A DNA stretch of 64,000 nucleotides from Oscillospiraceae bacterium (GTDB lineage Bacteria > Bacillota > Clostridia > Oscillospirales > CAG-382). This document shows, in pieces, positions 7,414-16,900 of the stretch (position 1 is the first letter of the stretch; each line of letters opens with the position of its first letter). The stretch covers positions 1 through 64,000 of the forward strand of contig SVRW01000003.1 in NCBI GenBank assembly GCA_015064625.1, written 5' to 3'. The position numbers and the translations under genes were made by a program. The notes beneath the pieces are model-generated. The model saw only the letters and a list, made by a program, of their open reading frames with translations. It searched no databases and was not told the origin of the DNA.

Positions 7414-7983
7414 ATGCCGCCTAAAATAAAATTTACAAAAGAACAAATAATACAAGCAGGTCTTGAACTTGTGAGAAAATACGGCGGAGAGGAATTGAGT
7501 GCAAGGTCTGTTTCCAATGAACTCGGATGTTCTCCACAGCCCATATTTTCATATTTTGAAAATATGGAGGACTTGAAAAAGGCGGTTCTTGAAGCCGCAA
7601 GGGGAGTGTATAAAAAATATATATCGGAAGGCTTGAATCAAAATGCACCATTTAAGGGTGCAGGAATGCAGTATTTAAGATTCGCTGATGAAGAACCCAA
7701 ACTTTTTGAATTTCTGTTTATGATAGATCATGGAGAAAAAGTAGTAACACAGTTTTTGTCAAAAAACGACGTGAATTATTCTAACATTCTTGAAGCTCTT
7801 GAAAAATCGTGGAACGTTGAAAAGGAAAAAGCAGAGCGAATATATAACCATATGTCTGTGTATACTTACGGACTTTCTATACTGTTTGCAAAAAAAGCAG
7901 GAATTTTTACCATGGAAGATGCGGAAAGAATGATTTCCGAAATGTTTATGTCGTTGATTGAGTATGAAGGAGGTCAGGTATGA
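7414..7983 (+). CDS. TetR/AcrR family transcriptional regulator
   Basis: 189-residue one-component repressor. The N-terminal helix-turn-helix is residues ~6-52 (TKEQIIQAGLELVRKYGGEELSARSVSNELGCS..., ending in SYFENMEDL, the TetR recognition-helix region). The rest is a helical ligand domain. AAAGGAGAC precedes the ATG. Its stop overlaps the start of the ABC ATPase by 4 bp (ATGA), so the regulator is translationally coupled to the transporter it presumably controls. The palindrome on its own promoter points to autorepression relieved by a substrate of the exporter. The ligand is unknown. Confidence 0.9.
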   Translation: MPPKIKFTKEQIIQAGLELVRKYGGEELSARSVSNELGCSPQPIFSYFENMEDLKKAVLEAARGVYKKYISEGLNQNAPFKGAGMQYLRFADEEPKLFEFLFMIDHGEKVVTQFLSKNDVNYSNILEALEKSWNVEKEKAERIYNHMSVYTYGLSILFAKKAGIFTMEDAERMISEMFMSLIEYEGGQV

Positions 7984-8891
7984 GCCATATTATAAAAATT
8001 GAGAATCTTATAAAGCGTTACGGAGAGATTAGCGCTGTTGACAATTTGAGCTTCACTGTTGAAAAGGGTGAGCTTTTTGCATTCCTTGGCGTAAACGGTG
8101 CAGGAAAATCCACTACTATCAACGTTATGTGCGGTCAGCTGAAAAAAGATGGCGGAAAAGTGGAAATAGACGGTGTTGATACGGATAAAAATTCAGATGA
8201 TATAGGAAGAAAGCTGGGTGTTGTTTTCCAAAGCTCCGTTCTTGATAAGCCGCTTTCCGTATATGATAATCTGGAAAGCAGAGGCGCATTGTACGGAATT
8301 CGCGGAGATGCCTTGAAAAAACGAATAAACGAGCTTGCTTCCTTGCTTGAATTTGAGGATATTCTAAAAAGACCTGTAGGTAAGCTTTCCGGCGGTCAGC
8401 GAAGAAGAATTGACGTTGCTCGCGCTCTTATCCATAAACCGAAAATTCTTATATTGGATGAACCTACTACGGGGCTTGATCCACAAACGAGAAAAAGACT
8501 TTGGGAAGTGATTCATAATTTGAGAAAAGAGGAAGAAATGACCGTTTTCCTCACAACTCATTATATGGAGGAGGCATCAGATGCGGACCATATAGTTATT
8601 CTTGATAAGGGTAAGATAGTTTCAAGCGGTACGCCCCTTGAACTGAAAAATAAGTATGCAGGAGACTTTATAACGCTTTACGGTGTTTCCGAGGATGAAG
8701 TAAAGCTTCTCGGTACAAACGCCGAAAAGCTTAAAGACGGTTATAGAATTTCTGTCCGCGATACGTCAGAGGCGACGGCTCTCATATTGAAGCATCCCGA
8801 AATTTTCAGAGATTTTGAAATAACAAAGGGAAAAATGGACGACGTGTTTTTAGCTTCAACGGGTAAACTTTTGGGAGGTGACGAAGAATGA
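7980..8891 (+). CDS. ABC transporter ATP-binding protein (ABC-2/drug exporter type)
   Basis: 303-residue nucleotide-binding subunit. Walker A is GVNGAGKST (~residue 38), the Q-loop is VVFQSS, the signature is LSGGQRRRI (~135), Walker B is ILILDEPTTG and the H-loop is TTHYMEEA. The D-loop TGLDPQTR and the C-terminal ~80-residue extension are typical of the DrrA/CcmA-like subfamily that pairs with ABC-2 permeases. The permease follows with a 4-bp overlap. The likely role is export of a small molecule, drug or lipid; the substrate cannot be read from sequence. Confidence 0.92.
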   Translation: MSHIIKIENLIKRYGEISAVDNLSFTVEKGELFAFLGVNGAGKSTTINVMCGQLKKDGGKVEIDGVDTDKNSDDIGRKLGVVFQSSVLDKPLSVYDNLESRGALYGIRGDALKKRINELASLLEFEDILKRPVGKLSGGQRRRIDVARALIHKPKILILDEPTTGLDPQTRKRLWEVIHNLRKEEEMTVFLTTHYMEEASDADHIVILDKGKIVSSGTPLELKNKYAGDFITLYGVSEDEVKLLGTNAEKLKDGYRISVRDTSEATALILKHPEIFRDFEITKGKMDDVFLASTGKLLGGDEE

Positions 8892-9784
8892 CGCTTAAAT
8901 ACGTTATAAAAAGAAATGTAAAACTTTTCTTCAAGGATAAGGGTGTTTTCTTTACGTCTCTCATAACACCCGTTATTCTCCTCGTTTTGTATGCAACTTT
9001 TTTGGCTAACGTCTATAAAGACAGCTTCGCTTCTGCTCTGACAGAAAGCGTTAAGCTTTCAGAAAAGCTTATAAACGGTCTTGTGGGCGGTCAGCTCATA
9101 TCATCGATTCTTGCGGTTTCATGCGTTACAGTTCCATTTTGCTCAAATATGATAGCTGTTCAGGATAAGGCAAACGGAACTGTAAAGGACCTTTCAATAA
9201 CGCCTGTAAAGGGTTCTGTTCTTGCTTTGGGATATTACCTTTCAACTTTTATTTCAAGCCTTATTATCTGCTTTGCAGGTATGGGAATATGCCTTGTATA
9301 TATAGGAGCTACAGGCTGGTATATGACTATTTCGCAGATTTTACTTTTAGCACTTGACGTTTTTCTTCTTGTTATGTTCGGAACGGCTCTTTCTTCCATA
9401 GTAGGATATTTTCTTTCGTCGCAAGGGCAAATATCAGCTGTCGGAACAATAGTCAGCTCGGGATACGGCTTCATCTGCGGTGCTTATATGCCAATTTCAC
9501 AGTTTTCGCCCTTCTTGCAAAAGGTTATTTCCTTTTTACCTGGAACTTATGGAACTTCTCTTGTAAGAAATCACGCAATGCAGGGAGCACTCAGCGAAAT
9601 TGAAAAACAAGGCGTTCCTTCTGAGGCTATGAACGAGCTGATGAACGTAGTGGATTGCAATTTGTATTTCTTTGATGAAAAAGTTTCAATCTCTTCAATG
9701 TATGCGATTCTTGGAATTACCATAGCTTGTCTTGTTTTCATATATACTGTAATGAATTACAAAAAGACCGCAAAAAGAGGATGA
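8888..9784 (+). CDS. ABC-2 type permease
   Basis: 298-residue membrane subunit with six predicted helices. The first starts at ~residue 22 (GVFFTSLITPVILLVLYATFLA) after a short cytosolic helix. An extracytoplasmic loop follows, then a cluster of four helices between ~85 and 210, and a last helix at ~272-290. This is the usual ABC-2 exporter topology. It is coupled to the upstream ATPase by an ATGA overlap and completes the tetR-ABC operon, which ends at the terminator at 9814-9848. Confidence 0.9.
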   Translation: MTLKYVIKRNVKLFFKDKGVFFTSLITPVILLVLYATFLANVYKDSFASALTESVKLSEKLINGLVGGQLISSILAVSCVTVPFCSNMIAVQDKANGTVKDLSITPVKGSVLALGYYLSTFISSLIICFAGMGICLVYIGATGWYMTISQILLLALDVFLLVMFGTALSSIVGYFLSSQGQISAVGTIVSSGYGFICGAYMPISQFSPFLQKVISFLPGTYGTSLVRNHAMQGALSEIEKQGVPSEAMNELMNVVDCNLYFFDEKVSISSMYAILGITIACLVFIYTVMNYKKTAKRG

Positions 9785-9813
9785 TACTTATCCTGTTTAC
9801 TTTGCGAAAAATA

Positions 9814-9848
9814 AAATGCTTTTCCAAATTTCGCGGAAAAGCATTTTT
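9814..9848. terminator. Bidirectional terminator between ABC operon and XRE gene
   Basis: AAATGCTTTTCC pairs with GGAAAAGCATTTTT. There are A/T tracts on both sides, so it can end both the rightward ABC operon and the leftward XRE gene. Confidence 0.85.
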
Positions 9849-9849
9849 G

Positions 9850-10179
9850 TTAGTGTTTTTCGTTTTCAATGGCTTGTATAAACAATTTAACTAAATCTTC
9901 AAGGATGTGGAGCTTTTCGGGCGGACATTTCTGTATCATTGATATGATAGGAGAATCTATTTCATCCGTATAGACGTCTCCGAATAAAATGTAATCTACA
10001 GAAATCATCAGCACGTCTGAAATACGGCATAACGTAGGGACTGACATACCTTTTACACCCAATTCTATATCAGAACAGAATTTTGGCGTTATGTCAAGTT
10101 TTTCAGCCAACGCTTCACGGGTGTATCCTAAAAATTCTCTTTGCGTACGGATTCGTCTTCCGATTTCTGCCCATTCCAT
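9850..10179 (-). CDS. XRE-family helix-turn-helix regulator
   Basis: 109-residue regulator. The HTH is residues ~7-62 (IGRRIRTQREFLGYTREALAEKLDITPKFCSDIELG...), a Cro/CI-type fold. The ~45-residue tail has no recognisable sensor domain and is too short for the RRNPP/Rgg peptide receptors. It is divergent from a strong promoter that drives a very short transcription unit, then the RHS toxin gene. The intergenic region carries four copies of a CTAAAAGTTC-like half-site covering both promoters, so it likely represses both itself and the divergent transcript. Whether it also governs the RHS gene is unknown. Confidence 0.88.
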   Translation of the reverse strand: MEWAEIGRRIRTQREFLGYTREALAEKLDITPKFCSDIELGVKGMSVPTLCRISDVLMISVDYILFGDVYTDEIDSPIISMIQKCPPEKLHILEDLVKLFIQAIENEKH

Positions 10180-10227
10180 AACAATGCTTTCCTTTTCATT
10201 TTTGTTTTTACCATATTCAGTATACCC

Positions 10228-10307
10228 CTAAAAGTTTTATTTTTAAATAAACTTTCAGGGTTGACAAGCATGAACTTTTGGTGTATAATAGGTCGAACTT
10301 TTAGTTC
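10228..10307 (+). promoter_or_regulatory. Consensus promoter with repeated CTAAAAGTTC operator half-sites
   Basis: TTGACA (10261-10266) and TATAAT (10284-10289) with a 17-bp spacer form a perfect sigma-A promoter. Half-sites related to CTAAAAGTTC lie at 10228-10237 (plus), 10249-10258, 10272-10281 and 10295-10304 (minus). The last extends to the palindrome GAACT-TTT-AGTTC. One is inside the spacer and one is at the predicted start site. A weaker leftward -10 (TATACT, 10224-10219) for the XRE gene is overlapped by the first. Confidence 0.7.
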
Positions 10308-10349
10308 TGAAATAAAAATACGATAAAAACTCAAGAAAGGAATCATATT

Positions 10350-10397
10350 ATGTCAGACCATGTAAGAGTCTACGTTCATGGTATGTCAAAATTATGA
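10350..10397 (+). CDS. Very short ORF (15 codons) behind a consensus promoter
   Basis: ATG 10350 is preceded by GAAAGGA and encodes MSDHVRVYVHGMSKL before TGA. A second 26-codon ORF (10394-10474, beginning MKWWQYMTMETGDFF) overlaps its stop by ATGA, as coupled genes do, and runs into a REP element that makes up its tail. Promoter, ribosome site and terminator (10490-10535) are all good, so a ~240-nt transcript is likely. Whether peptides are made is uncertain; it could be the remnant of a longer gene truncated by REP insertion. I recognise no family. Confidence 0.35.
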   Translation: MSDHVRVYVHGMSKL

Positions 10398-10420
10398 AGT
10401 GGTGGCAGTATATGACCATG

Positions 10421-10470
10421 GAGACAGGGGACTTTTTCAGTGGTTTCGGACGGTTCTCTGTATCTCTCTC
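10421..10470 (+). repeat. REP palindrome, variant with internal insert
   Basis: The flanks GAGACAGGGGAC and GACGGTTCTCTGTATCTC match the REP family of the RAYT region. They are interrupted by a TTTTCAGTGGTTTCG segment whose complement also occurs in the REP clusters at 18.05 and 19.99 kb. It lies inside the short transcription unit. Confidence 0.7.
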
Positions 10471-10489
10471 CTAAGAAATGATAATAACG

Positions 10490-10535
10490 AAAAACTTGGT
10501 TCGAGGCACTAAAAACTTGAACCAAGTTTTTGTTT
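10490..10535 (+). terminator. Terminator of the short transcription unit
   Basis: AAAAACTTGGTTC (10490-10502) pairs with GAACCAAGTTTTT (10519-10531) and is followed by T-rich DNA. It closes the ~240-nt transcript started at about 10296. Confidence 0.85.
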
Positions 10536-10970
10536 AATTATAAGAAAATGGAATTTAAAAAATAAATGTAACTTTTTGCCATTGTCGTTACATGTGTAAA
10601 GAAAAAGTGATAAACTCGACGTTAAATCGCACAAATTACAGGCTCGTTTTTTGTACAATCATACAAAAAAGCTCATTTTCAAAAAAACTTTGCCAAAATA
10701 TGTAACCTTTTGGTACGCTCCCGACATTATATATATAGAGGGGCAAATTATGAAGAGGTGGATTATTTTCGGAAAAGTTGTCACATTTCACCTTTTTATT
10801 CCACTAACTATATAGAACCACATATTATTTTTAAGAAAAGCCGAGTTTTTTCAAAGGGGTGAGTCCAATGTTCAGTTAACAAACGCATACCAAATTTCAC
10901 GTAATGAAAACGCACATGCTTAAATCGGATGCGTTTTCAAAAAAAACAAAAAATTACAGGAGGACAAAAA
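10536..10970 (+). other. Long leader region upstream of the RHS gene
   Basis: About 430 bp with no convincing gene. TGTAACTTTTTG and TGTAACCTTTTG occur as imperfect direct repeats (10567, 10701). TTTTTTGTA/TACAAAAAA (near 10650-10670) forms a hairpin. A possible 21-codon ORF MKRWIIFGKVV... starts at 10750. A perfect hairpin GAAAACGCA/TGCGTTTTC (10906-10938) sits immediately before the RHS ribosome binding site. The RHS promoter must lie here, but none matches consensus well. Confidence 0.5.
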
Positions 10971-13900
10971 ATGTTCAGTAAAAAATTAAGAGCGTTAGCA
11001 TTCTTTCTCATGACGTTAATGGTATTTTACGTTATTCCCGTAAACTGCATGCAGGATATCGTAACTGCATTGTCAACTGACGAATCGGTAAGCACGGTGG
11101 AAGAAACCGAAACGTCACTCGATGAAGAACCATACGTTTTAGGCGAAGACTTGTCAAAGCGTGAAGAAAGCGCAAAACATTTCAGAATGAGCGACGGTTC
11201 ATACGTTGCTGTTCAGTACGCTGAACCCGTTCATTATCTTGATTCAGACGGTACATATGTAGAATATGACAACACGTTGTCACTTTCTCAAAATACGTCA
11301 AGCGGTTTAATAGGTAATCTTCAAAGCGGAAACCTTACCACAGAAAACATAACCGCCATAAACGGATATAAAGCAAACAAAAGCGACGTTTCAATAACTT
11401 TGGCAAACAGCGCAAGCCAAAGCAAACTTACAAGCATAAGCAAGGGCGAATATTCCGTTTCAATAATCCCCTTGTCCCTTAACACTTCTTCTAAAGTCGT
11501 TGTAAATAATACAACAGCAAAACCTACCCTTTCGAGCAAACCCACAATAGAAGAAGCATCAAAACTTTACAACCACACTTCCTCTGTTAAATATACAAAC
11601 TTGTTCAACGGTGCAGACCTTGAATACGTCCTTTCAGGAAGTAAACTCAAAGAAAATATTATAGTAAACGAAAAGGCTTCTTCCTACGTTTACAGCTTCA
11701 ACCTTAACTTAACAGGACTTTATGCCGTACTTAACGAGGACGGAAGCATATCCCTTATCGGCAATAATACCGATAAAATCGAATTCACTATCCCAAAAGG
11801 ATATATGTTCGACGCTGCAGGCAATTACTCCGAAAACGTAACATATACCCTCACCTCAAAGCCTAACGGTAACTATACCCTCACCGTCACCGCCGATAGC
11901 GAATGGATCAACTCTGACGAAATAGTTTTCCCCGTTACCGTTGACCCGACTATATCGTATAGGCAAACCGATATGATAAGCGTTGCCCTTTCAAGTGATG
12001 GACAAAGAACAAAGAATTCATATATAAAAGTTGGCCAAAACAATACAACAAAATATGAATCATATTGGAAAGCTACAAATTTACCCACAGTTCCTGCTAA
12101 TGCGTATATAAATGATGTAACTTTAACGTTGAATTACAATCATGACGGAACGATTCCCGGCTCTCAATATATATATGCGTATCAGCCGGCAAGTGACTGG
12201 GATCAGGATACCGTTCAGTACAACGTAATTAACACAAACGTCATAGCATATTTTAAGTTAGATACATCTGCCGTAACAGATGCACCATGCCACGCCCTCG
12301 ATATAACAGAGCTTGCAAAATCCTGGTTTTCGGGTGGAAATAATTACGGACTTCTTTTAAGAAGCGACGCGACAACGCTCATAAAATTTGAATTTAGCGC
12401 TAATAATTCCATAGGCCCGATTTTGACGGTGAAATATATCCAAGTAGCAGGATTAGAAGACTATTGGACATATACGTCTCATTCTGCCGCTGATGCAGGC
12501 ACGGGTGCGGTTAATCTTGCAAACGGCAGTCTGGTATTTAACGTTGGTACAATATCTACAACAGACTATATTATGCCGTATATGCCTGTTCTTACATACA
12601 ATTCAGGCATGGCATCAAAACTTAATACTCATTCCAATGCAAACGTTCCCTACGTGGGCGGTACAGCGGGATACGGTTTTAAATGGAGCATGAGTGAAAG
12701 CATTGTCAAAAAGACATATAGTACAAATGTTGACGGCATGGGTACATATTACATATATTCAGATTCCGATGGAACTGAACATGCGTTTAGTCTTGATACC
12801 AAAACAAATAAAATAGTTGATGAAGACGGTTTAGGGTTAGAATTGACTGTCGGAACTTCACAGTATGAAATAAAATATCCCGATAAAACGATAAAAACAT
12901 TTAAAATGTATGCCGCTTCTTCAACCATGAAAGAGGGCGCTGTTCTTTCATCAATAATAGATCCCAACGGAAACAAAGTAACGTTCACTCTCAATACCTA
13001 CGGCAGAGTAAGCACAATTAAAATTGTCCCCAATGGTTCTTCCACGGCAACACAGTTATCTTTAATTCATAATAACAGCGGAATGGTTAGCAGAATACTA
13101 AACGCTGACACTCAACAAGCCGCTATATTCTATTATTCATCATCGCAAAGCGGTGGAACGCCTACCACTTCTTCGGGTGGGTATTTAAGAAAAATAGTAT
13201 ATGCTCATCAAACGGGTAGTACAGATACGTCAAATTGGTCTGACTTTATGACCAACGGAAGCAACCAATATATTACCGTTGATTCAACCGTTCAGTACAC
13301 CTATAGCAGCGGTTTGCTAATTCGTGCGCAGAACGATAATGCAAAGACCGCACTTGATTTTTCTTACTCAAGCAAAAAAGTAGCTTCTGTATGCGAAAGA
13401 GCAACAGCACCGGAAGATGAAGAAGATTTTTTACAAGTTGCCAGACAAATAAGATACTCGTACGGAAATAACTTTTCCAAAGTCAGAACCGCAGGCGTAG
13501 ATAATACAATAAATAATTCCGATGACATAATCTCCGTATATAATTTTGACCGTTCAGGCAGACAAAAAAGCACGTATTCGTACAAAGCCGACATAACAGA
13601 AGTATACGGCGGTGCAGGCTACGTATACGAAAACGAAGGTGGCGATTACGCTGAGCTCGACAGAGTAAAAAATAACCTTAAAAGTTCATCTGTTGCAGGC
13701 GGAAACGATACCAACTATCTTTTGAATGGTGACTTTGAAAATGTTTTTAATTTGTCATCATCTTTGCAGGGAACGTGGGCATACTCATACGCAAGTATAG
13801 TTAAAAAAACAAAAGACGAAATGGATGGGACAACGTCTCCTGATGATATATCAAATAATGTAGCTTGTATTAGCGTAACTTCAGGAACAATTGGATATAT

Positions 13901-16900
13901 AGAGCAGAGTGTTTTACTTAACAAGGGCAATTATACAGTTTCTTTCCAAACGTATAAAGAAGCTCAAAACTATGATTTAGCTTCTGTTGTAAGAGTTAAA
14001 ATATATTATAATTCCGTTCTGAGAAAAGAAGAAGTAGTTTCTGTTTCGAGTATTTGGGCAACAGAAAGTGTAAGTTTTGAAATCAGCTCACAAGCGAAAA
14101 TAACAGTAAGAATCGAAGCGGAAAGACCCTCGGACTTAACCGAGATAGAAAATATATACGTTGATGATGTAATGCTCAACGCCAATTCCACCTCCGCGGA
14201 ATATTCTTTGGTTCAAAACGGAAATTTCGAAAACACATATTACAATAGCTCAGGCGTTTTGACAGATATGTCAAATAGATTATGGAGCGGAGAATCAATA
14301 AATTTCGATTCGATATATTCGAATGGCATAAATCTTTTTGGACGTTCTTTAGAAATAAACGGCAATATCACAGAAGAATCCCGTGTCAGCCAAGTTGTAT
14401 ATACGTTTAATACACAAACATCAAGCGGAGAACCGATTTATTTAACTTCCTTCAAGCTGAAGCTTTCAGGATATGGCTATGGAACAAATCAGGTAATAGG
14501 AACAGATAGTAAATTTGCCCTTTGCGTAACCACTGAACATCAGGGGAATTTAATATCTGAATGCTATCTTGATTTCAACCCCAACCTTGAGGGCGAATGG
14601 CAATTTGTAAGCGGCATAGTTGATTGTGATTTTGAACTTAATGCTATAGAAAAAATCACTGTTTCATGTGTGTATGATCGTCATCCCGGCAATGCTTACT
14701 TCGATAATATCAGCCTCTCCATCGTTCCCGCAAGTGAGAAAGAAAAAATCTCATACTACACAGATAAAGACAAAAACGGTTATGAAAAAGTAAAAACTTC
14801 GTCTGTCGGAAACGTACTTAATTATTACGAATATGACGGACACGATAACGTAATTAAGCACGTTATTTCCAAGGGAAACGACTGTAAACTGTATAATTAT
14901 ATCTATGATGAAAACGGCGTAAACCTTTTAAAGCAAGTGTATTTTACTTTCACAAGCGGTTTCAGAATTCCCGATCATGATAATGATGAAACTTTTGCAG
15001 ACGTTGAAGAAAATTTAACCTTAACTTTCAAATCCTGCACAGAGTATGAATATAACTCTTATGGTTTGTGCGAGTCTACAAAAGCAATGGAATATTACAC
15101 GTCAGAAGACGGTGAACAATTCGGAAACTTTAGTGCTTTGCCCCTTTGTAATTACACTGAATACGTTACAACATCAGGATCAAACATATTCGGAGCATTG
15201 AAGCAAACAACGGATTCTCTCGGAAACACGACAAAGTATTTCTATGATAGCAATAAAGGTTTACTCCTTTCAGAAGTTTATTCTGACGGCACGGGACTTG
15301 GTTATGAATATGATGCAAGAAATAGACTTGTATTAACAGTTCCTGTTACGTATAATGCTTCGACTAACACCGCAACAAACGTAACAACGGAAGAAAAGGT
15401 TAACTATACGTACGATTCAAAAGGGTATTTGAGTCAGATCTCGACAAACAGTACAACGTATACCTTTACCTATGATTATTTCGGAAACTCCGACACAATA
15501 AAAGCAGGCGGTAACGTTCTTGCAAATTATGATTATAACTCAAACAACGGAAACCTTGAATCCTTAACCTACGGTAACGGAACCAAAGTAGAATATACAT
15601 ACGATTCCCTTGACAGAGTAAAAGAAATCTGCTATACTGAAAACGGTGGTTCGCCCGAAACTCTTTATGAATATTTCTACACCAATGAGGGATATTTAAA
15701 ACGCTTTGACAACAATATCGAGAACGTCAGCATAATTTATTCTTATGATGGCGCAGGTAGATTAACACATACTGTTGAATGTAGTCAAGATGAATCTGAT
15801 ACATACTATTCAGTTGAATACTATTACGATAAGTATGACAGATTAGATAAGGAAAATTCCCAAATAGCCTATGTTTCGCCCAGCGGCGAAAACGAATATA
15901 CAATCAGATCAGAATATTCATACGACGTTGAAGGAAAGTTAGAAAAAGTTAACGTTTTCACGCCTACTTTACATGGAACCTTTTCTTCGACGTATGATAA
16001 CCTCAACCGAGTATCTTCGAGAAGTATTGTATTTAAAGATAAAACAAAAACAACAACGTATTTTAACAATACTGTTAACTACACCTTTGAAGACAACGGC
16101 ACAACCTCTACGTCCACAAGAGTTAAAACATATCAAAGCACCGTTGGTAACACAACAAAAACGTATACCTATAATTACGATGATGCGGGGTATATAACCA
16201 GCGTTTACAACGGAACGTCGATGATATATGACTATGAATATGACGATCAGGGGCAAATAACCATATTTAACGATAATAGTATTATTTATGGTTATTACTA
16301 CGACAAAGCGGGAAATATAACCTACCGTTATGAAGACCGCTTACTTTTGGATGGCACGATTGTTGAGTATGATTATACCTATGGCGACAGCCAATGGGGT
16401 GATTTATTAACTGCGTTCAACGGAAACACAATAACCTATGACACAATAGGAAACCCGTTGCAGTATTATAACGGCAACGTTTTCACCTGGAAGCAAGGCA
16501 GAAGACTTGCTACTGTAAGCAACGGTTCGTTAAATGTTTCTTACGACTATGACGAAAACGGAATCCGTACAAGTAAAACCGTAAACGGTGTTGAACACAA
16601 ATATATCCTCAACGGCTCACAAATAGTTGCTGAAACTTGGAGCAACCATATAGTTATATATTTGTACGATGAAATTGGCTCCCCTGTTGGTATGGTGTAT
16701 CGCAACTCTTCCATGTCAGCAGGTGTATATGAAACATACTTCTTTGAGAAAAATATGTTTGGCGATATACTTTCTGTATATAATACAAGTGGCGTTAAGC
16801 AAGTTTCATATAACTACGATGCCTTCGGTAACTTCACACAAACCGTTCACGTTTCGGGAACTAAAGCAACGTATAACTGCCTTCTCTACAGAGGTTATTA

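Noticed and set aside
10929..10970. N-terminal extension of the RHS protein (start at 10929)
   Set aside because: It has no ribosome site and lies in the hairpin GAAAACGCA/TGCGTTTTC; AGGAGG at 10958-10963 and a signal peptide support the start at 10971.
15969..16256. Antisense ORFs within the RHS gene
   Set aside because: The low-complexity YD-repeat codons leave open frames on the other strand; nothing supports expression.
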